From: Arcobacter cloacae
GTDB taxonomy: Bacteria > Campylobacterota > Campylobacteria > Campylobacterales > Arcobacteraceae
DNA: 64,000 nt
Direction of reading: 5' to 3'
Assembly (NCBI RefSeq): GCF_013201935.1
Contig: NZ_CP053833.1
Coordinates: 124,001 to 188,000, forward strand
Part shown: positions 55,742 to 64,000 of the stretch, in pieces
Layout of the letters: the number at the start of each line of letters is the position of its first letter
Numbering within the stretch: the stretch's first letter is position 1
Translations under genes and position numbers: made by a program
Notes under the pieces: model-generated
Databases searched by the model: none
What the model was told of the DNA's origin: nothing
The model's input: the letters and a program-made list of their open reading frames with translations, nothing else

Positions 55742-56098
55742 TTATTTTAGTGCGGCTTTAGCAGTTACCACTAAAGATGCAAATGCAGCAGAATCATTCA
55801 TAGCCATATCAGCTAAGATTTTTCTATCTAATTCTAAACCAGATAATTTTAATCCATTCATAAATCTTGAATAATTAATATCATTTAATCTACAAGCTGC
55901 ATTGATTCTTATAATCCATAATTTTCTGATATCTCTTTTTTTCTGTCTTCTATCTCTGAAAGCATAAACTAAAGATCTTTCTAATTGCTCTTTAGCTTTT
56001 CTAAAGTGTTTTCTTCTACCACTAAAGAATCCTCTAGCAGCTTTTAATACTTTTTTATGTCTTCTTCTTCTTACAAAACCAGTTTTTACTCTAGGCAT
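55742..56098 (-). CDS. rplT: 50S ribosomal protein L20
   Basis: 118 residues matching L20, with [19 protein letters not shown] at the basic N-terminus and [18 protein letters not shown] in the globular part. It follows rpmI after a 103-base gap with several inverted repeats, longer than the usual spacing. L20 represses its own operon in several bacteria. Confidence 0.98.
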   Translation of the reverse strand: MPRVKTGFVRRRRHKKVLKAARGFFSGRRKHFRKAKEQLERSLVYAFRDRRQKKRDIRKLWIIRINAACRLNDINYSRFMNGLKLSGLELDRKILADMAMNDSAAFASLVVTAKAALK

Positions 56099-56136
56099 AT
56101 ATATTTCCTTTCTTTACCATTATTTCTAATAAGGTG

Positions 56137-56203
56137 TCAGTATACTTACTGAACTTTTCCATCATATGATGGAGGGACAAAATTACTTTTATATTTAGTA
56201 ATT
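56137..56203 (-). promoter_or_regulatory. Structured rpmI-rplT intergenic region
   Basis: Three inverted repeats lie in 67 bases: TCAGTA/TACTGA (56137-56152), the perfect palindrome TCCATCATATGATGGA (56158-56173), and AATTACT/AGTAATT (56181-56203, overlapping the rpmI stop). They may form an L20-responsive or processing structure. Confidence 0.4.
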
Positions 56204-56399
56204 ACGCTTTACACAACGCTACAAGAATTCTACCAGCATCTGTACTATGCACAGTTTTTGGTCCTCTTAAGTTTCTTTTTCTTTTTTGAGTCATTTTAGT
56301 TAAGATGTGGCTTCTAAAAGCTGAACCTCTTTTAATTGACCCATTTTTCTTCACTTTAAATCTTTTTAAAGCGCCACTAACACTTTTCATTTTTGGCAT
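56202..56399 (-). CDS. rpmI: 50S ribosomal protein L35
   Basis: 65 residues from [16 protein letters not shown], matching L35. The perfect site AAGGAGGATTCTTCA fixes the start at ATG 56399; a frame to 56432 adds 11 residues not seen in L35. Confidence 0.97.
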   Translation of the reverse strand: MPKMKSVSGALKRFKVKKNGSIKRGSAFRSHILTKMTQKRKRNLRGPKTVHSTDAGRILVALCKA

Positions 56400-56504
56400 T
56401 GAAGAATCCTCCTTATAAATTTGCAATTTCATTAATTTTATGAAAAAGTTTCGGATTTTACTGAAATTTTGTTTAGTTTAAGTTTAAATGAAAGTTAATT
56501 GTAG

Positions 56505-56529
56505 AATAAAGAAGAAAATCTTCTTTATT
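56505..56529 (-). terminator. Hairpin after infC
   Basis: AATAAAGAAGA pairs with TCTTCTTTATT around AAA, overlapping the infC end. It may reduce read-through into rpmI-rplT, which lies 131 bases on. Confidence 0.6.
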
Positions 56530-56530
56530 T

Positions 56531-57058
56531 TTAGTCTTTTTTAGGAAGAGCCATAAGATTTACATATCTTCCTTCAAGTTTTGGTTCTTTATCCATTACA
56601 GCGATATCTTCAATCATTGGCCAAATCTTTTTAAGAACATCAATTCCTGATTGAGGATTAGCCATTTCTCTACCTTTTAAGAAAACTCTAAATTTAACAT
56701 GATTTCCTTCTTCTAAGAATTCTCTTGCATGTTTAACTTTATAGCTAATGTCATTTTCTGCAATTTTAACAGATAATTTTATCTCTTTTATAACTATAAC
56801 TTTTTGATTTTTTTTAGCTTCTTTTTTCTTTTTTTCTTGTTGATATCTGAATTTACCATAATCCATGATTTTTGCAACAGGAGGTTTTCCATCTGGAGCA
56901 ATTAATACTAAGTCTAAACCCATTTCATCAGCAAGTTTAAGAGCATCTGCTGTGCTTATGATTCCATGATTAGTTCCATCATCAGTAGTACATCTAACCT
57001 CTTTAGCTGTAATCATTTCATTCATGATTACATCGTCTTTTCTTTTGTCTTTACTCAA
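56531..57058 (-). CDS. infC: Translation initiation factor IF-3
   Basis: 175 residues with N- and C-terminal IF3 domains joined by a Lys-rich linker ([15 protein letters not shown]). [20 protein letters not shown] is the family signature. It starts at TTG 57058, overlapping the thrS stop as TTGA; rare starts are typical of infC and serve in self-control. Confidence 0.96.
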   Translation of the reverse strand: MSKDKRKDDVIMNEMITAKEVRCTTDDGTNHGIISTADALKLADEMGLDLVLIAPDGKPPVAKIMDYGKFRYQQEKKKKEAKKNQKVIVIKEIKLSVKIAENDISYKVKHAREFLEEGNHVKFRVFLKGREMANPQSGIDVLKKIWPMIEDIAVMDKEPKLEGRYVNLMALPKKD

Positions 57059-58863
57059 ATTTTGCTCCCGCTTATGATTTCATTTAGCATTGATATAAAT
57101 TCATCTTTGCTCATGTTTGATTGTTCTCTAGTTCTTCTATTTCTTAAAGCAATAGTTTTATTTGCTACCTCTTCATCTCCAATTACTACAATCATTGGAA
57201 CTCTTTGTTTCTCTGCCATTCTGATTCTTTTATTTAAACTCTCATTCATGTTGTAAATTTCAGAATCCATGTCATTTTCAATAAGCATCTTTTGTAATTC
57301 TTTAGCATATTCAACATGCGAATCAGCAATAGGAACAAAAATAACTTGAGTTGGTGCAATTACAAAAGGAAATTCTCCTGCACAATGTTCTGTTAAAATT
57401 CCTATAAACCTTTCAAATGAACCAAGAATCGCTCTATGAATCATAACAGGTTGTTCTTTTTCACCTTTTTCATTGATATATTCAACATTAAATCTTGAAG
57501 GTAAATTCATATCAACTTGAACTGTTCCACATTGCCATTTTCTTCCAATAGCATCTAGAATTTTAATGTCAATTTTAGGACCATAGAATGCTCCTCCACC
57601 TTCATCAATACCATATTGAATATTTTTTTCATCTAAAGCATCCATAATACCTTTTGTAGTTTTTTCCCAAAAGATATCATCCCCGATTGCTTTTTCAGGT
57701 TTTGTAGAAACTTCTATTTCATATTTAAAATCAAACATTTTAAGTAAAGAATCAACAAATTCTAATACTTCAAATATTACTTCTTTTATTTGATTTTGTG
57801 TACAAAATATATGTGAATCATCTTGAGTAAATTCTCTTACTCTAAATAATCCATGCATTGCTCCACTCATTTCATGTCTATGAACAACACCATATTCAAA
57901 AAGTTTTTTAGGTAAATCTTTATATGAAACTAGACTATTTTTAAAGATTTGAATATGTCCAACGCAGTTCATTGGCTTTATTCCATATTCTTGTTCATCA
58001 ATAGTAGTAAAATACATGTTCTCTTTGTAGTTTGCATAGTGACCAGATATTTTCCACATTTCAGCTTTTAAAATTTCAGGCCCACGAACAGGTTCATAAC
58101 CTCTAACTCTGTGTGCTTTATATAAAAGATGTTCAAGTTTACTTCTAAGTCTTGCTCCATTTGGTAACCACATAGGAAGACCAGCACCCACATCATCGTT
58201 AAATGTGAAAAGTTCAAGTTCAGTTCCAAGTTTTCTGTGGTCTCTTTTTTTAGCTTCTTCAATCATTCTTGTATAATCAAATAGCGCTTGTTTATCAAAA
58301 AATGCGATACCGTAAATTCTAGTAATCATTTCATTTTTTTCATCACCACCAAGATAAGCACCTGCAACTCTAGTAAGTTTAAAACTTCTAATCATTCTAG
58401 TATTTGGTAAGTGTGGACCTCTACATAAGTCTTCAAAATCACCTTGTCTATATATTGTTAGGGTATCATCTTTGATATTTTTTAGAACAGCTTGTTTTAA
58501 TTCATCATTTTTGAATTTCTCAAAAAACTCTTCTTTAGTGGTTTCATGTCTAGTAATAGGAAGTTTTCTATCAGCTAATTCTTTCATTTTCTTTTCAATA
58601 GTAGGTAAATCTTCATCTGAAATTTTACTTTCTACTTTAAAATCATAGTAAAAACCTTCTTTTACAACAGGTCCAACAAAGAATTTTGCTTCAGGATAAA
58701 GTTCTTTAATAGCTTGAGCCATTAAGTGAGCACAAGAGTGTCTTAAAATATCTAAAGACTCTTTTGAGTCATCAGCTTTTATTTCATCTCCTTGGATATT
58801 TAAAGCCATAGCAGTTTGAAGGTCATAGACTTGACCATCTTTTAATATACCAATAGGTTCCAA
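57055..58863 (-). CDS. thrS: Threonyl-tRNA synthetase
   Basis: 602 residues. The second domain has the editing HxxxH ([11 protein letters not shown]). The catalytic core has motif 1, motif 2 ([14 protein letters not shown]) and motif 3 ([13 protein letters not shown]) plus zinc-binding NCVGH. The C-terminus is the anticodon-binding domain. It heads the thrS-infC-rpmI-rplT cluster. GGAAATTATTG precedes ATG 58863. Confidence 0.98.
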   Translation of the reverse strand: MEPIGILKDGQVYDLQTAMALNIQGDEIKADDSKESLDILRHSCAHLMAQAIKELYPEAKFFVGPVVKEGFYYDFKVESKISDEDLPTIEKKMKELADRKLPITRHETTKEEFFEKFKNDELKQAVLKNIKDDTLTIYRQGDFEDLCRGPHLPNTRMIRSFKLTRVAGAYLGGDEKNEMITRIYGIAFFDKQALFDYTRMIEEAKKRDHRKLGTELELFTFNDDVGAGLPMWLPNGARLRSKLEHLLYKAHRVRGYEPVRGPEILKAEMWKISGHYANYKENMYFTTIDEQEYGIKPMNCVGHIQIFKNSLVSYKDLPKKLFEYGVVHRHEMSGAMHGLFRVREFTQDDSHIFCTQNQIKEVIFEVLEFVDSLLKMFDFKYEIEVSTKPEKAIGDDIFWEKTTKGIMDALDEKNIQYGIDEGGGAFYGPKIDIKILDAIGRKWQCGTVQVDMNLPSRFNVEYINEKGEKEQPVMIHRAILGSFERFIGILTEHCAGEFPFVIAPTQVIFVPIADSHVEYAKELQKMLIENDMDSEIYNMNESLNKRIRMAEKQRVPMIVVIGDEEVANKTIALRNRRTREQSNMSKDEFISMLNEIISGSKI

Positions 58864-58962
58864 TAATTTCCTTTTTTTCTTAATTATTTATTAAATTGAG
58901 ATTATTTTACCTCAAAGTGACTTAAACTTAATTAGATATAAGATAATTTATAGAATTTTTGT

Positions 58963-58968
58963 TACAAT
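58963..58968 (+). promoter_or_regulatory. -10 box of a possibly leaderless gene
   Basis: TACAAT then 5 bases then ATG 58974, with no ribosome site between; same layout as 38925-38936. Confidence 0.45.
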
Positions 58969-58973
58969 TAGAT

Positions 58974-59495
58974 ATGATTTTAAATATATCAAAAATAAAA
59001 ACAGAAGCTTTATTATTGTTTTGTAAAGATTTGATTTTATCTTATCAAAATCAAAATGATGTAAATGAAAATAATTTCGACATTGATAAAGAGATTATAG
59101 AAGAATTTAACAATATTAGTAATGATATGTTAAAACAGATTTCAAATGTCACTTTACCAAACCAATATTATTTACAAAATAGAAAACATTATAGAATAAA
59201 ATCTATTTTAGGTGCTTATAATTTCATAAATAATGAAATATCGATAAATTTAAAAAAGAATGAAGAATTCAATCCTTCAATGTTATATTTTTCCCTTTTG
59301 GCACTTTGGTTTAAAGAGTTAAATAAAGAGTCTCGTTCAAAAGAGTATATATATTTTATTTTATATCCATATAGTTTTGTATATGACAAATTATTAGTAA
59401 AAATGCAAAATCAAGATTTTAAAAAATTAAATATAAAAATGATTGAATTAGCAGAAAAGATAATATATAAATTTGATAGTTATAATTTAAAATAA
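58974..59495 (+). CDS. Hypothetical protein
   Basis: 173 residues from ATG 58974. It is helical and rich in Asn, Lys and Leu, with no signal peptide or known motif. A longer frame to TTG 58959 would begin upstream of the -10 box. Lying alone between thrS and a terminator, it has no informative context. Confidence 0.7.
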   Translation: MILNISKIKTEALLLFCKDLILSYQNQNDVNENNFDIDKEIIEEFNNISNDMLKQISNVTLPNQYYLQNRKHYRIKSILGAYNFINNEISINLKKNEEFNPSMLYFSLLALWFKELNKESRSKEYIYFILYPYSFVYDKLLVKMQNQDFKKLNIKMIELAEKIIYKFDSYNLK

Positions 59496-59518
59496 AGAGA
59501 GAAGACCCTCTTTATTTT
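59489..59518. terminator. Bidirectional terminator
   Basis: AAAATAAAGAG pairs with CTCTTTATTTT around an 8-base loop, between convergent genes. Confidence 0.8.
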
Positions 59519-59527
59519 AAGATTTTA

Positions 59528-59848
59528 TTAGCAAGAAGGAACGTTTCCTGAGTCACTAGCGAAGTCAACTGAAAAATCAAAAATATGTTCCATAACTGAT
59601 TCTTTAATTTCACCTGCTTTTACGTTTGGACAAATTTTGATAATTTCTTCTTCGAATTTACCATCTGCTTTGATTTGTTTCCACTCTGCTTGAGTGTGTT
59701 TAACTGCAAACTTTGCACCTGTCATACCACAAGGCTCTTTTAATAATTTATTAAAAAGCTTTTGCCCTTTTACTGAATCAGCTGATAAAGAAGTTGTTGC
59801 TAAACCTAAAGCCAAAGAACCAGCTACAATAATTTTTAATAATTTCAT
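59528..59848 (-). CDS. Small exported cytochrome c-like protein without a haem motif
   Basis: 106 residues. Signal peptide about 1-23. SVKGQKLFNKLLKEPCGMTG reads like the start of a class I cytochrome c, but CGMTG replaces CxxCH, so covalent haem is unlikely. Three Cys (about 40, 74 and 106) could make disulfides. Related small proteins occur in Campylobacterota; function unknown. AGGAGTATAAT precedes ATG 59848. Confidence 0.75.
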   Translation of the reverse strand: MKLLKIIVAGSLALGLATTSLSADSVKGQKLFNKLLKEPCGMTGAKFAVKHTQAEWKQIKADGKFEEEIIKICPNVKAGEIKESVMEHIFDFSVDFASDSGNVPSC

Positions 59849-59939
59849 ATTATACTCCTAATGAAAAATTGGGTACAATTATATCTAATGTATATAAAAA
59901 ACCTCTTAGTTGATTTTAAGAGCATAAAGTGAAGTAATT

Positions 59940-61268
59940 GTGAAATATTTTTTATTAAAACAAATAGTACAATATTTGTCTTTAAATGCCCAATTTATAA
60001 GAACTATTAGAAGAATTGATAACAATTTAATTATAATAGAATTTAATGATAGAAATATAGTTTATTTTGATGTTTCCAAAGGAAATGCAACTATATTTAA
60101 ACATAAAAAGATTTTATCTTCTAAAAAAGATTTTAATGCTCCATTTGATGTAAATTTACAAAAAAGATTTAATAATTCTAAGATAGAAAATATTGAACTT
60201 TATAATAATGATAAAATTATTAATATAAAGGTTAATTCTTCATCCTCATATAAAAAGCTTACAACAATTTTACAACTTGAATTTACAGGAAAACATACTA
60301 ATATTATTATTTTAGATGAAAATAGGGTAGTTATTGAAGCATTAAGGCATATTGATGAATTTTCTTCTAGTAGAGTTGTAAAGGTTGGACAGAAATTAGA
60401 TGAAGTTCCAAAACAAAGTTTTGTGCCAAAAATAGATGAAGTTGCTAATATTGAAGAGTATTTATATGAGATTTATGAACAAAGAGAAAAAGATAATCTT
60501 GAAAATGTAAAAAAACAAAAAATTTCTCAAATTGAGAAAAAAGCTAAAAAGTTAAAATCTACAATTGATTCTTTACCTAAAAAAGAGGAATTAGAGTTAG
60601 AATCAAATATGCTTTATGAAAAAGCTAATTTGATTCTCTCAAATCTACATAATATTAAACCTTATCAAAAAGTTTTAAAAGTTTATAATTATGAAGGAAA
60701 TGAAGTAGAAATAGATTTAGAAGAAAAAGCTTCTCCTTCAAAATATTCAAATGAGCTATTTAAAAAAGCAAAAAGAGCAAAACAAAAAGCTTCAAATATC
60801 TCTTTAGAAAAAGACAATTTAGATGAGAAGTTAGATTTCTTATTAAGATTAATTAATAATATTAAAAATGCCATTTCTATTGAAGAGTGTGAGTTTTTAC
60901 TACCTAAAAAAGAGAGAAATCAAATAAAAACAAAAAAAGCTCAAATTTATGAAAGTTTCTTTTTTGAAGGTTTTAAAATAATGCTTGGAACTAGCCAAAG
61001 AGAAAATGTATATTTATTAGAAAACTCAAAAGCTAGTGATTTTTGGTTCCATTTAAAAGATAGACCCTCTTGTCATGTTATAGTTCAAAATACAAAAAAA
61101 GAGCTACCTTTATCAGTTATAAATCAAGCTGCAACTTTGTGCGCTAAATTTTCAGTTGATTATACAGGTGTTTATGAAGTAGATTATACGCAAAGAAGAA
61201 ATGTAAAAATTCAATCAGGGGCAAATGTTTTATATAATCCATATAATACAGTAGTTGTGAAGATATGA
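59940..61268 (+). CDS. rqcH: NFACT/RqcH-family ribosome quality-control protein
   Basis: 442 residues. NFACT-N domain (about 1-180), a Lys/Glu coiled coil (about 185-330) and the NFACT-R (DUF814) domain with SDFWFHLKDRPSCHVIV. RqcH binds stalled large ribosomal subunits and adds Ala tails; older names call it a fibronectin-binding protein. The HhH and NFACT-C parts of long homologues are short or missing. It starts at GTG 59940 with AAGTGAAG upstream. Confidence 0.88.
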   Translation: MKYFLLKQIVQYLSLNAQFIRTIRRIDNNLIIIEFNDRNIVYFDVSKGNATIFKHKKILSSKKDFNAPFDVNLQKRFNNSKIENIELYNNDKIINIKVNSSSSYKKLTTILQLEFTGKHTNIIILDENRVVIEALRHIDEFSSSRVVKVGQKLDEVPKQSFVPKIDEVANIEEYLYEIYEQREKDNLENVKKQKISQIEKKAKKLKSTIDSLPKKEELELESNMLYEKANLILSNLHNIKPYQKVLKVYNYEGNEVEIDLEEKASPSKYSNELFKKAKRAKQKASNISLEKDNLDEKLDFLLRLINNIKNAISIEECEFLLPKKERNQIKTKKAQIYESFFFEGFKIMLGTSQRENVYLLENSKASDFWFHLKDRPSCHVIVQNTKKELPLSVINQAATLCAKFSVDYTGVYEVDYTQRRNVKIQSGANVLYNPYNTVVVKI

Positions 61269-61359
61269 ATTTATAAATTTTTTAACAATTTTATAAAAAA
61301 GAGTACAAAAAGAGTAAAGTGGTATGTTAAAATTAATTTACTATTTACAAGGAGATAGA

Positions 61360-62136
61360 ATGAATAAATTAAAAATGGTTGGATTAAGTATTGCTGCTGC
61401 AACACTTTTATTTACAGGTTGTGCAACAACAGAACTACAAACTAACGCTAAAATGACACAAAGTGTATTTATTAATCCTGTTGCAAAAAGCAAGAGATTA
61501 ATTTTCGTATCAAGTAAAAACACAAGTGGACAAAAAATTAATTTAGAAAATACAATCTTAAATGAGTTACAAGCAAAAGGATATACAATTGTAGAAGATC
61601 CTGAAATGGCTACATATGTATTAATGATGAATGTATTATATTGTGATAAAAAACAAGAAAATAATGCAGTTGGTGGAGCAGTTGGAGCTGGAGCAATTGG
61701 GGCTGGTGTTGGAGCTTATAATAATCAAGGTTTTGGAAATAGTGCAGCTATTGGTTTAGGTGCTGCATTAGTTGGTGGATTAATTGCAAAAGCAACAGAA
61801 GATACAATTTATCAAATGCAAGTTGACATAGTAATTAGAGAGAAAGCAAAAGGACCTGTTATGGCATCAAATGTTACAGCTTCAGGACAAGCTAGTGTGA
61901 GTGATTCAAAAAAAGCAGGATTTATGAATAGTTTTGGTGGACAAGTAAGGGATGCTGATTCAACAGGAAAATTAAATTCAAATATTGCAAATGCAAATGC
62001 TCAACATTATGAGACAGATTATATAGAACATAAAACAATGTTATTTGCAGAAGCTACTAAAATGAAATTAACATTAGACGAAGCTACACCTATTTTAGAA
62101 AAACAAATCGCTAATCAAATTGCAGGATTATTCTAA
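61360..62136 (+). CDS. traT: TraT-family outer-membrane lipoprotein
   Basis: 258 residues. Signal MNKLKMVGLSIAAATLLFTG, lipobox C21. It matches plasmid TraT in the N-terminal half, in the Gly/Ala-rich hydrophobic segment (about 105-145) and in the end KMKLTLDEATPILEKQIANQ. TraT of F-like plasmids gives surface exclusion and serum resistance. Here no conjugation gene is near, so its role is unclear. ATG 61360 has AAGGAGATAGA; 61324 is a longer frame without a site. Confidence 0.9.
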   Translation: MNKLKMVGLSIAAATLLFTGCATTELQTNAKMTQSVFINPVAKSKRLIFVSSKNTSGQKINLENTILNELQAKGYTIVEDPEMATYVLMMNVLYCDKKQENNAVGGAVGAGAIGAGVGAYNNQGFGNSAAIGLGAALVGGLIAKATEDTIYQMQVDIVIREKAKGPVMASNVTASGQASVSDSKKAGFMNSFGGQVRDADSTGKLNSNIANANAQHYETDYIEHKTMLFAEATKMKLTLDEATPILEKQIANQIAGLF

Positions 62137-62143
62137 AACTATT

Positions 62144-62177
62144 AAATCCTATCTTTAAATTAAGATAGGATTTTTTT
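62144..62177 (+). terminator. traT terminator
   Basis: AAATCCTATCTT pairs with AAGATAGGATTT around 6 bases, followed by a T run. Confidence 0.9.
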
Positions 62178-62223
62178 AATCTCTCTTTTTTAATCTCAAA
62201 CCCAATCAAAAGCCAAAATTTAG

Positions 62224-62229
62224 TATAAT
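62224..62229 (+). promoter_or_regulatory. -10 box of the cdsA-dxr promoter
   Basis: TATAAT, 30 bases before cdsA. Confidence 0.5.
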
Positions 62230-62258
62230 CAAAAACTTTAATAATTAAGGTTTACTAG

Positions 62259-63008
62259 ATGTTAGAAGGAAGTACAACTCGTATTAAAACGGGAATAATA
62301 TTAATATTGGCTATGTTGGTACTAGGCTATATAGATTCTTATTTTTTATTTTGGTTAGTATTTGGAGTTATGTTAATGATTTCAATATCAGAATCAAAAA
62401 AATTATATGATTTAAAAAGTGATAGTATATATGTTTATACTGCATTATTGTGGTTTGCTGCATTTTTTTATCCAATGCCAGTAGATTTGATTTTTATAGT
62501 AGCAATTGGTTATGCATCACAATTGGCATATAAAAGAAGTTTAAATAAAAAATTATTTTTACCTTTATTATATCCAACAGCATCATTTTTGTTTTTATTA
62601 GCATTATATAGTGAATTTGGAGTTATGACTCTTTTATGGTTACTTGTAATTGTTGCTAGTACAGATATTGGAGCATATTTTGTTGGGCGTACTTTTGGTA
62701 AAACAAAGTTTTGTGAAACGAGTCCAAATAAAACTGTAGAAGGAGTTATTGGAGGAGTTGTTTTTGCTGTAGTTTTAGGAACAATTCTTGCAATAAATGA
62801 AATAAATATAATTGAAGCTATTTTAATTTCAGCAATTGTATCTTTTGCCTCAGTATTTGGAGATTTATTTGAAAGTTATTTAAAAAGAGAAGCAGGAGTT
62901 AAAGATAGTGGTTCGATATTACCAGGACATGGTGGAATTTTAGATAGAACTGATGGATATTTATTTGGAGCTATTGTAATGCTTGTGCTATTAAGGATTG
63001 TTATTTGA
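62259..63008 (+). CDS. cdsA: Phosphatidate cytidylyltransferase
   Basis: 249 residues, multi-spanning. Makes CDP-diacylglycerol, the precursor of the phospholipids. The C-terminal signature is present in GDLFESYLKREAGVKDSG and LPGHGGILDRTDGY. AAGGTTTACTAG precedes ATG 62259. Its stop overlaps the dxr start. Confidence 0.96.
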   Translation: MLEGSTTRIKTGIILILAMLVLGYIDSYFLFWLVFGVMLMISISESKKLYDLKSDSIYVYTALLWFAAFFYPMPVDLIFIVAIGYASQLAYKRSLNKKLFLPLLYPTASFLFLLALYSEFGVMTLLWLLVIVASTDIGAYFVGRTFGKTKFCETSPNKTVEGVIGGVVFAVVLGTILAINEINIIEAILISAIVSFASVFGDLFESYLKREAGVKDSGSILPGHGGILDRTDGYLFGAIVMLVLLRIVI

Positions 63009-64000
63009 TTCTTCTTGGAAGTACAGGATCAATAGGTGTAAATACTTTAAATATTGCACGGAAATTTAATCTCAATGTTGAGGTTTTAGTAGCCGGAAGA
63101 AATATAGAGTTATTAAATCAACAAATAAAAGAGTTTAAACCTAAAAGAGTTGTTATTGATAGATCTGAAGATTTATCTTTAGTTTGTCATAGCAATGTCT
63201 CTTTTGGAGAAGAAGCAATTTTAAATGCTATACAAGAGAGTTCATCAAATACGGTTGTAAATGCACTTGTAGGATTTTTAGGTTTAAGACCAACTTTAAA
63301 AGCTATAGAGTGTGGAAAAAAAATTGCTCTTGCAAATAAAGAATCTTTAGTGGTTGCTGGAAAATTTATAGATCAAAAAAACTTACGTCCAATAGATAGT
63401 GAGCACTTTGGTCTTTGGTATTTACTTCAAGATAAAAAAATAGATTCAATGCTTATAACTGCAAGTGGAGGTTCTTTTAGGGATTATCCGCTTGAAAAAC
63501 TTCAGAATGTCTCAATAAAAGAGGCATTAAATCATCCAAATTGGTCAATGGGAAATAAAATTACTATTGATAGTGCAACTATGACAAACAAAATGTTTGA
63601 GCTACTTGAAGCGGCTTGGCTTTTTAATACAAAAAAATTGGATGCAATAATTGAAACAAAATCTTTGATTCATGCTTTAATAAATTTTAAAGATGGAAGT
63701 ACAACAGCTCATATAGCAAATGCTTCTATGCAACTTCCAATCGCATACGCAATACTTGGACATTGTGATGAACAAATTTTAAAACCTGTTGATTTGCTTG
63801 AGATTACAAATTTAGAATTTAGAAAAATAGAGAGTTCAAGATATCCAATTTGGGATATTAAAGATGAGATATTAAATAATCCTGATTTAGGAGTAGTTTT
63901 AAATGCAGCAAATGAAGTGGCTGTTTCTAAGTTTTTAACTTCACAAATTGGTTTTATGGATATTTCAAAAATGAGTTTAAATGCAATAAATAAATTTCAT
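63005..64000 (+). CDS. dxr: 1-deoxy-D-xylulose 5-phosphate reductoisomerase, cut by window edge
   Basis: Second step of the MEP isoprenoid pathway. The visible 332 codons cover most of the usual 385 or so. LLGSTGSIGVNTL binds NADPH; NKESLVVAG, SGGSFRDYPL and NWSMGNKITIDSATMTNK hold the metal and substrate residues; the C-terminal helical part runs to the edge. It starts at TTG 63005 in TTGA overlapping the cdsA stop. The cdsA-dxr order is common in this phylum. Confidence 0.97.
   Translation, partial: MILLGSTGSIGVNTLNIARKFNLNVEVLVAGRNIELLNQQIKEFKPKRVVIDRSEDLSLVCHSNVSFGEEAILNAIQESSSNTVVNALVGFLGLRPTLKAIECGKKIALANKESLVVAGKFIDQKNLRPIDSEHFGLWYLLQDKKIDSMLITASGGSFRDYPLEKLQNVSIKEALNHPNWSMGNKITIDSATMTNKMFELLEAAWLFNTKKLDAIIETKSLIHALINFKDGSTTAHIANASMQLPIAYAILGHCDEQILKPVDLLEITNLEFRKIESSRYPIWDIKDEILNNPDLGVVLNAANEVAVSKFLTSQIGFMDISKMSLNAINKFH

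Noticed and set aside
56400-56432. Longer N-terminus for L35
   Set aside because: A perfect AAGGAGG site lies inside it, directly before ATG 56399, and the extra residues are not found in L35.

Overview
The window is a compact, very AT-rich chromosomal stretch. Gaps are short (none exceeds about 250 bases), start codons are mixed ATG/GTG/TTG, and many operons overlap by 1 to 11 bases. Gene content points to a Campylobacterota bacterium of the Arcobacter group (inference): Campylobacter-like housekeeping genes, an iamAB-type Mce/Mla operon, a four-subunit pyruvate:acceptor oxidoreductase, luxS beside small methyltransferases, a periplasmic sulfide-oxidation-like module and a chromosomal TraT lipoprotein. 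No tRNA, rRNA, CRISPR array, insertion sequence or prophage was seen.

Layout. 1-10.7 kb: an unrecognised gene cut by the left edge, thiC, mrp, a tiny zinc-finger gene, hisIE, an SPFH membrane protein, ilvE, a lipoprotein, ribA and a chemoreceptor. 10.8-24.8 kb: a methyltransferase, metH, a peroxiredoxin, an EamA exporter, DoxX, a YqhD-type dehydrogenase, a large hybrid sensor kinase whose signal peptide has no standard start codon, dacA, then luxS with two methyltransferase-like genes. 24.9-27.3 kb: a two-gene ATPase/HNH module resembling Septu (PtuA/PtuB) anti-phage systems, with the ATPase broken by a one-base frameshift at an A7 tract. 27.3-39.8 kb: a DUF1439 lipoprotein, an Mla/Iam lipid transport operon, an AbrB-family protein, a divergent HxlR regulator/flavodoxin-fold pair, porCDAB, a HAD phosphatase, a peptide-type binding protein and rplM-rpsI. 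39.9-47.3 kb: a complete phosphate regulon (pstS, pstCAB, phoU, psiE, response regulator, sensor kinase). 47.3-59 kb: prfA, rpsT, glmM-lspA, leuC-mobA, a Tat-exported SQR-like flavoprotein with a membrane peptide and a triple rhodanese, and thrS-infC-rpmI-rplT. 59-64 kb: two small genes, rqcH, traT, cdsA and dxr (cut by the right edge).

Regulatory signals can be read directly. The same perfect 9-1-9 palindrome overlaps the -35 region of two promoters (the small zinc-finger gene and ribA) with identical geometry, suggesting one shared repressor. Matching GTAACC-N5-GTAATC direct repeats lie at almost the same distance before pstS and pstC and are candidate Pho boxes. A 66-base hairpin separates pstS from pstC. 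Three genes have a -10 box ending 5 to 7 bases before the ATG and look leaderless.

Most of the window is core metabolism and translation. The accessory or unusual parts are the PtuAB-like module, the hybrid sensor kinase, the palindrome regulon and the sulfide/rhodanese cluster.
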